DNA from: Syntrophobacter sp. SbD2
GTDB lineage: Bacteria; Desulfobacterota; Binatia; UBA9968
Reading direction: 5' to 3'
NCBI GenBank assembly: GCA_945889495.1
Contig: CAMDBU010000039.1
Coordinates: 1 to 39,864 of the forward strand
DNA: 39,864 nt
Shown here: piece by piece, positions 35,498 to 39,864 of the stretch
Numbering within the stretch: position 1 is the stretch's first letter
Layout of the letters: every line of letters starts with the position of its first letter
Notes under the pieces: generated by a model
The model's input: the letters and a program-made list of their open reading frames with translations, nothing else
Databases searched by the model: none
What the model was told of the DNA's origin: nothing
Translations under genes and position numbers: made by a program

Positions 35498-37012
35498 TCA
35501 AGCTGGGTGATGGTGGCCAATCTTATAGACATGCAGCTTTTCGCTGACCCCCTTAACCAGCGCCTCAGCCGCAACCACGTCATGCGCCTTGAGAGCGTCG
35601 CAGACGCCGGGTGAATCGAATACATCGGCGGTGATATAGACCTCATTGGCCTCGGCGAGGGCTTGCACCCGCGCCGCGATATTTACATTTTGGCCAAAGT
35701 AATCGATGCGCTCGTTGACCGTCACCGCCATCGAGTGGCCCCGGTGGATGCCTACTTTGAGAATCAATTCCTGCGAAATGGTGCGATTAAATTGGTTAAG
35801 CGCGTCGATCATCTCCAGGGCGGCGCTGGTGGCATCCGCCGGATTGTCGAACACCGCCATCACCGCATCGCCGATGGTTTTCACGATCGCGCCGTTGCGC
35901 TCGCGGATCACGCGGCTGAGCGCATCGAAGTGCTGGCGCACGAGAAAATAGGCTTTGGCGTCGCCAATCTGCTCGTACATGGCGGTGGAGCCCTTTAGAT
36001 CGGTGAACAAGAACGTAATATCCTTGATCGACAGTGTTTCGTCCGCGCTGATCACCTCCGAGCGGAATAGGTCGCGGAAGGTCTGCGTCGTCAGGAGTTT
36101 CTTGCCGCTCAAGCCCGGCCGCAAGACCAGCACGGGTATCGGCAATTGCCCCGGATGAAAAATCCACAATGCGCTGCGGTGATCCTGGCGATTGTCCAAT
36201 TCGATCGTCAACCTGCCGCTGGGTAGTTCACGCGCCAGATCGAAGCCAAATTGCACCGGCTGATTTTCCGCGGTGTAACGGGTCAGGCTGCGCGGCTGCA
36301 TCCGTAGATCGTCGGACTGGAATTTTCCGTCAACCAGCCGGATTGGGATCACGCTCGGCTGGTCGTTCTGCTCATCGGTCATCGACAGCTGCAGGCAAGC
36401 CCGGCCGTCGGTAACCCGCAGATCGCCTGGCGGGAGTTCAAACTCAGCGGTCACATTCTCGCCGGGCTGCACATAGCGTAAATCTTTCGTGATGTGCATA
36501 ATTAGATCGCGCCACGAAGGCAACGCCGGCACCGGAGAGAGCACGTCTTTACTCAGACGGTAATTGAAGTATAGATCTTCCACGCTCAGCAATTCCGGAT
36601 GATGGTATTGGATGTCGCGCACCAGCGGCGAGATCGAAAAGGCGACTTGGATATAATCGTCCAGCGCATAATCGTCCTCCGCCGCGCAGGTCGGGCAGCG
36701 ATAATGGGGACGCAACTGGCTCATGCTGTGCATGCTGTCGACGACATAGCCGCAGTGCGGGCAGACCACATGCCAGTCCATCTCAAACAGCCCAACTTTG
36801 GCCGCGTGCAGGAAGATATCCAACCCCTCGGCTTCGGCGATGGCGCGCTCGGCGGCGAACTGCACCGGATTGACACGGAACAGATCGAAATCAGCGGCCG
36901 AGCGGATGAAGGTTTCAAACTTGGACATCACGCGCGGACTCCAGGGACGCGCCTGTTCCAATTGCGCTAGTTGCGCGTCAAGTTGCGCTTCATTGATTTT
37001 GCTATCGGCCAT
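35498..37012 (-). CDS. class III adenylate/guanylate cyclase with N-terminal zinc ribbon (DUF5939-like)
   Basis: The 504-residue product ends in a class III nucleotide cyclase domain (about 328-500). FLFTDLKGSTAMY has the first metal Asp (D338) and GDAVMAVF the second (D382). GQNVNIAARVQ contains N444 and R448, which stabilise the transition state. The N-terminal about 300 residues match the DUF5939 type found joined to cyclases, with a zinc ribbon made by C84, C87, C106 and C109 (CPHC and CPTC). There is no membrane segment, so it is cytoplasmic. The signal sensed is unknown. It lies between purU and the imuAB cassette on the same strand. Confidence 0.85.
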   Translation of the reverse strand: MADSKINEAQLDAQLAQLEQARPWSPRVMSKFETFIRSAADFDLFRVNPVQFAAERAIAEAEGLDIFLHAAKVGLFEMDWHVVCPHCGYVVDSMHSMSQLRPHYRCPTCAAEDDYALDDYIQVAFSISPLVRDIQYHHPELLSVEDLYFNYRLSKDVLSPVPALPSWRDLIMHITKDLRYVQPGENVTAEFELPPGDLRVTDGRACLQLSMTDEQNDQPSVIPIRLVDGKFQSDDLRMQPRSLTRYTAENQPVQFGFDLARELPSGRLTIELDNRQDHRSALWIFHPGQLPIPVLVLRPGLSGKKLLTTQTFRDLFRSEVISADETLSIKDITFLFTDLKGSTAMYEQIGDAKAYFLVRQHFDALSRVIRERNGAIVKTIGDAVMAVFDNPADATSAALEMIDALNQFNRTISQELILKVGIHRGHSMAVTVNERIDYFGQNVNIAARVQALAEANEVYITADVFDSPGVCDALKAHDVVAAEALVKGVSEKLHVYKIGHHHPA

Positions 37013-37161
37013 GGTCAGGTTTCCTTTCAGTTACCTCTGTAAGCGATGATCCCTGGTAAATCAAATCGTCATCGATGCGACTCGACATGACATGACGGCA
37101 GCGGCAAACCAAGTCGTCGGCTCCATGACGATTTGAACGGCTTGAACGTTTTGAACTGCCC

Positions 37162-38664
37162 TCATTCAATCGCGCCTTGCAGAAACCAGCGCCGCCGCAC
37201 CCGGTCATAGTAGAGCCACAGCAAATCGCCGCCGCGGGTTTCAGCGTAGTAATATTCGCGTTGGATATCTCGGTTCCACCAGCCGCCGGCGAAGACATAG
37301 GGGCCGGTGAGTTTGTCGATGTTGCCATGCTTGGGGCCCAAGACGAGCCAGCCGTCTTCGTGGCTGTGATAGGGTCCGCCGGCGAGGCCGAGCGGCTTCT
37401 GGTTCACGCGGCGGATCAGAGTTTTTGCCGCGCTGTCATTTACCAGCGGCAGCTTGACCTGAGTTAGCGGCTCCCAGGTAAATCGCGCTTCGGGCAAGTG
37501 GCCGTCGGTGAGTTTGGCCGAGACCACGGCGGCGTCGCCAAACTCGGCGCGCAAGCGCGCCAGGGCACGGTTGGCGGCATCGAGGTCTCTGCTCGGTTTT
37601 TCATTGAACAAGCGCAGCTGCTCGCTGGTGGCGGCGCAGGCTTCGGCCTGCAACTCAATCTCAATGGCACCGGCGGCGAGCTGGAGCGTTTCCAAGCGCA
37701 AGCGCACGAGGTCGAGAATCTGCACCGCATCGAGGGTCGGCAGCGCCGGCCGCAGCGACTCTTTGAAATAGTCGCCGTGATCGATCAGCAACGACAACCA
37801 GAGCGCGACCAGCGCTTGATGGCGCGCGGCCAGAGTGACGAGCAACGGATGGAGCAGTTGCTTGATCAGAAACAGCAGCCGCGTGCTGTCGCTCTCGGCG
37901 TCGTCGAGAATAATTTTCTCGCGCGCCGGCTCCGCCAGCACAGTCGGCGCCAGCGGCGCCCATAATTCGCCGGCGGCCATGCGGTGCAGGCGGTGAGCTT
38001 GTTTGCCGAAGCGCTCACGCAGCCCGCCCGGCGGCAGGGATAACAACTCACCAACGGTTTTTATGCCGAGCTTGAACAAGGCATCGCGAAACTTGGGTTC
38101 GATCTGCAAACGGTTGAGCGGCACCGCGCTGGCCGCCAGCTGTTCCTCGGCGGCGTCGCGAAAGATCGTGATCCCTGCTTTGGTCTTAGCGACGGCATAA
38201 CTGCCGAAGCGGCTGAAGCCGACGGCGAGATTGGCGGTGAAGCCCTGGGCCGAGAGATCCTGCTGCATGGCGCTGGCCCACTGCTTGGGCGAAGTGTAGA
38301 GACGCTGCAGGCCGCTGCCGTTCAACCAAAAGACACCCGACTCCCGCGCCGCCGGCTCGACCTCGGGGGTAAAGCGCATGAGCCGTGCGGTCAATTCGCC
38401 GAGCGCCTTTTCACTTTCATCCGGAGACACTTCGCCGGCGCGCAGTGACGACGCCAGTGAAAACGCCGCGGCGTAGCGCAGGCCGGGCAAGACGCCCTGC
38501 TGGCGCGCGCTGTCATTGACCCAGAGCACCAGTCCTTGCGGCTTGTCCTCGGCCACCACCGCCGCCGGATGGCCGGCCCAGTCAGGATGACGCCGGAGCA
38601 AGAGCTGTAAGGGGAACGCCGGCAGATCAACACAGGCCAGCCGGCCCGCTGTAGATGTCTTCAT
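37162..38664 (-). CDS. imuB: ImuB-like Y-family polymerase homologue
   Basis: The 500-residue product is a DNA polymerase Y-family relative of the ImuB type, a part of the damage-tolerance mutasome with ImuA and DnaE2 that lacks catalytic activity itself. RLACVDLPAFPLQLLLRRHP is at the N-terminus, FWLNGSGLQRLY lies where active polymerases have acidic residues (N here), and FKLGIKTVGELLSLPPGGL is the helix-hairpin-helix thumb region. The C-terminus GGWWNRDIQREYYYAETRGG is the usual ImuB tail. ATG 38664 overlaps the upstream imuA gene by 38 bases. No dnaE2 gene is visible here. Confidence 0.88.
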   Translation of the reverse strand: MKTSTAGRLACVDLPAFPLQLLLRRHPDWAGHPAAVVAEDKPQGLVLWVNDSARQQGVLPGLRYAAAFSLASSLRAGEVSPDESEKALGELTARLMRFTPEVEPAARESGVFWLNGSGLQRLYTSPKQWASAMQQDLSAQGFTANLAVGFSRFGSYAVAKTKAGITIFRDAAEEQLAASAVPLNRLQIEPKFRDALFKLGIKTVGELLSLPPGGLRERFGKQAHRLHRMAAGELWAPLAPTVLAEPAREKIILDDAESDSTRLLFLIKQLLHPLLVTLAARHQALVALWLSLLIDHGDYFKESLRPALPTLDAVQILDLVRLRLETLQLAAGAIEIELQAEACAATSEQLRLFNEKPSRDLDAANRALARLRAEFGDAAVVSAKLTDGHLPEARFTWEPLTQVKLPLVNDSAAKTLIRRVNQKPLGLAGGPYHSHEDGWLVLGPKHGNIDKLTGPYVFAGGWWNRDIQREYYYAETRGGDLLWLYYDRVRRRWFLQGAIE

Positions 38665-39226
38665 AATTCCAGGTCGGCCCGCGCCGCTTGTCCTTGAGCA
38701 CGCGCAACGCGCAAGCGAAGCGATTGCCCTCGACGCGCTTTTTCTCGGCATGGACGCGCAGCGAAACTAGAGAACCGAGGGAAAACGCGCCGTGATTTTT
38801 TTCCGTCAAACAAATCAGCGCACTGTGATGATGATGCGCCAGGCCGGTCAAGCGCGTCTGCAGCGGCATCGGAATATCGGCGCCGCCAAGATCGAGGACG
38901 ACGATAGCGAAACCGCCGGAGCGCAGCAGTTTCTCGCCGGCGCGGGCGATGGCGTCGGCGCGCGCCAAGCGAATAACCACCAGCGCCGCCAAATCGATGC
39001 CGCCTTGAGCGGCATCCGGCGGATAAAAAGAACTGTCCGCCAAAGTCACCCAGCCCACCGGCTCGCCGCGCGCCTGCGCCTGGCCAATCAAAGTAAACGT
39101 CAACGTCAACGCCGCCGAAGCCGCCCCGCCAGAGATCTCGACGAAGCGCCCGGCAACCTCGTCAATCGTCCACGGCGCCAGCGGAATAGCCGGACGAATT
39201 TTTTGCGCGGAAGAAAACGAAACCAT
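38627..39226 (-). CDS. imuA: ImuA-like RecA-fold protein
   Basis: The 199-residue product resembles ImuA (SulA/RecA-like), the partner of ImuB in induced mutagenesis. EISGGAASAALTLTFTLIGQ occupies the place of a RecA Walker A loop but has no Lys-Ser/Thr, so ATP binding is unlikely. VLDLGGADIPMPLQTRL lies where Walker B would be. ATG 39226 is chosen as start; a TTG at 39271 is the alternative and neither has a clear ribosome site. The gene overlaps imuB by 38 bases. I found no LexA operator upstream by eye. An IS21-type element lies about 210 bases upstream. Confidence 0.78.
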   Translation of the reverse strand: MVSFSSAQKIRPAIPLAPWTIDEVAGRFVEISGGAASAALTLTFTLIGQAQARGEPVGWVTLADSSFYPPDAAQGGIDLAALVVIRLARADAIARAGEKLLRSGGFAIVVLDLGGADIPMPLQTRLTGLAHHHHSALICLTEKNHGAFSLGSLVSLRVHAEKKRVEGNRFACALRVLKDKRRGPTWNYEDIYSGPAGLC

Positions 39227-39476
39227 AGGGATGGAACTTAGCAAAAGTTGACCGCATCCGAGCGGACACAATGAACGGAGATCGGCTATAGCTTAAAACG
39301 AAAGGATCGAGCGACGATGGGAAACTAACGTCGCGTTGGCAGAATGGAGAAAATGCTAGAAAGGGGAAATTTTCTTAACGCTTCAGTGAGAAGTTCCGGC
39401 CGTCGCGCCCTTCTCAACCGGATGGTTAGCCATTTTTTGTTGGCGATAAGGCTTTTACTGGGTATTTCGCACCAAA

Positions 39477-39545
39477 CCGGCCGGTCATTTCGCAGCAGTC
39501 CGGCCGGCTGTTTCGCTCGATTCCGGCCGGTCGTTTCGGAGCATT
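39477..39545 (+). repeat. three 23-bp tandem repeats in the IS21 end
   Basis: The three units each begin CCGGCCGG and contain TTTCG: 39477-39499, 39500-39522 and 39523-39545. A partial fourth follows at 39546 and a degenerate one at 39461-39476. Multiple terminal repeats are a known trait of IS21-family ends, where they bind the transposase. Confidence 0.85.
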
Positions 39546-39641
39546 CCGGCCCCCCTCTGCAGGGGTTGAGTCGATGAGTTAAGCGACGCTGGGTAACCCG
39601 GCTGTTACACTCCCGCCTTTAACTTGAAGGAGGGGTTGTTG

Positions 39642-39864
39642 ATGGCCAAAGCGAGGTTATCCATGCGTAAGATTAAAGAAGTTCTCCGTTTAAAATATGA
39701 TTGCGCTGTGAGCGGACATCGGATCGCGCACAGCTGTAAGATCAGCCGCAGCACCGTAGCCGATTATCTTGAGCGGTTCGAGAAGGCGGCGGGCCTGAGT
39801 TGGCCGCTGCCCGAAGCGCTTAGCGATGAGGAGCTGGATAAAAAGCTATTCCCGCCCGGGACCA
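39642..39864 (+). CDS. istA: IS21-family transposase IstA, N-terminal part (runs off the window)
   Basis: The first 74 residues are present. MRKIKEVLRLKYDCAVSG, then KISRSTVADYLERFEKAAGL, form the helix-turn-helix start typical of IstA. WPLPEALSDEELDKKLFPP is a hallmark of this subgroup. AAGGAGG precedes ATG 39642. The DDE catalytic domain and the istB gene lie outside the window. Confidence 0.88.
   Translation, partial: MAKARLSMRKIKEVLRLKYDCAVSGHRIAHSCKISRSTVADYLERFEKAAGLSWPLPEALSDEELDKKLFPPGT

Larger units (their letters stand above)
39438..39864 (+). mobile_element. IS21-family insertion sequence, left end (partial)
   Basis: The element appears to begin near 39438 (TGTTGGCGATAAGG) and continues beyond the window. 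It comprises terminal repeats, a leader and the start of istA. The exact left boundary is not certain. The region from 39227 to 39437 upstream has no gene I can support. Confidence 0.6.

Noticed and set aside
39227-39437. LexA operator for imuAB
   Set aside because: No E. coli-type or Bacillus-type box was seen, although a lineage-specific operator cannot be excluded.
39477-39545. CRISPR-like repeat array
   Set aside because: The units are contiguous with no spacers and lie in an IS21 end.
39344-39577. A 77-codon plus-strand open frame
   Set aside because: It runs through the IS end and the 23-bp tandem repeats; the translation matches nothing and a ribosome site is not evident.

Overview
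The window is GC-rich bacterial chromosome, mostly coding on the minus strand, with the gene style of uncultured soil or subsurface proteobacterial-grade lineages (former Deltaproteobacteria, Binatota, Tectomicrobia-like). The basis is several solitary exported substrate-binding proteins (TrpX-like, NMT1/TauA-like, TctC/Bug), metal-dependent amidohydrolases, a UbiD decarboxylase, a lone molybdenum-hydroxylase subunit, an alaC-hom-phosphoglycerate-mutase-like gene order, and many intergenic palindromic repeats. The lineage is an inference; no rRNA or marker gene is present. No tRNA, rRNA or CRISPR array was seen.

Layout: 1-924 holds the end of an IS256-type element that has cut a TrpX-like binding-protein gene. 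1163-3893 carries two NMT1-type binding proteins and a GNAT acetyltransferase. 4109-6171 is a three-gene minus-strand unit: an exported SET-domain protein, an amidohydrolase with a degenerate metal site, and a second exported SET-domain protein. 6277-8389 (plus strand) has a second amidohydrolase with a more complete metal site and a TctC/Bug binding protein. 8483-12502 holds a membrane glycosyltransferase, a Maf nucleotide pyrophosphatase, a tRNA-dihydrouridine synthase and small proteins. 12531-17545 is a central metabolism and threonine-branch cluster: aminotransferase, homoserine dehydrogenase, a phosphoglycerate-mutase-like protein that may be the homoserine kinase, and GlpX.

The most notable region is the pyrimidine locus, 18412-28047, read right to left: pyrR, a 649-residue pyrB fusion, carA, carB, recG. 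The fusion joins a complete aspartate transcarbamoylase to a PyrI-like four-cysteine zinc domain and then a PyrR-like phosphoribosyltransferase domain. The nucleotide-binding part of PyrI is absent, so the PyrR-like domain may act as its uridine-nucleotide sensor. The free pyrR upstream has a sigma70-type promoter, a near-consensus PyrR-binding RNA loop and an intrinsic terminator whose U-tract touches the start codon: a PyrR-type leader.

The right part holds a metallophosphoesterase, 3-hydroxyanthranilate dioxygenase, a molybdenum-hydroxylase large subunit, a 48-residue zinc-ribbon protein, UbiD, PurU, a class III nucleotide cyclase and an imuA-imuB mutagenesis cassette. It ends in an IS21-type element whose left end carries 23-bp tandem repeats.

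Intergenic DNA is rich in recurring palindromes. One short sequence (CCTGAGC-n-GTCGAAGG) occurs by itself and also nested inside three other repeat families, which suggests it moves or is copied.
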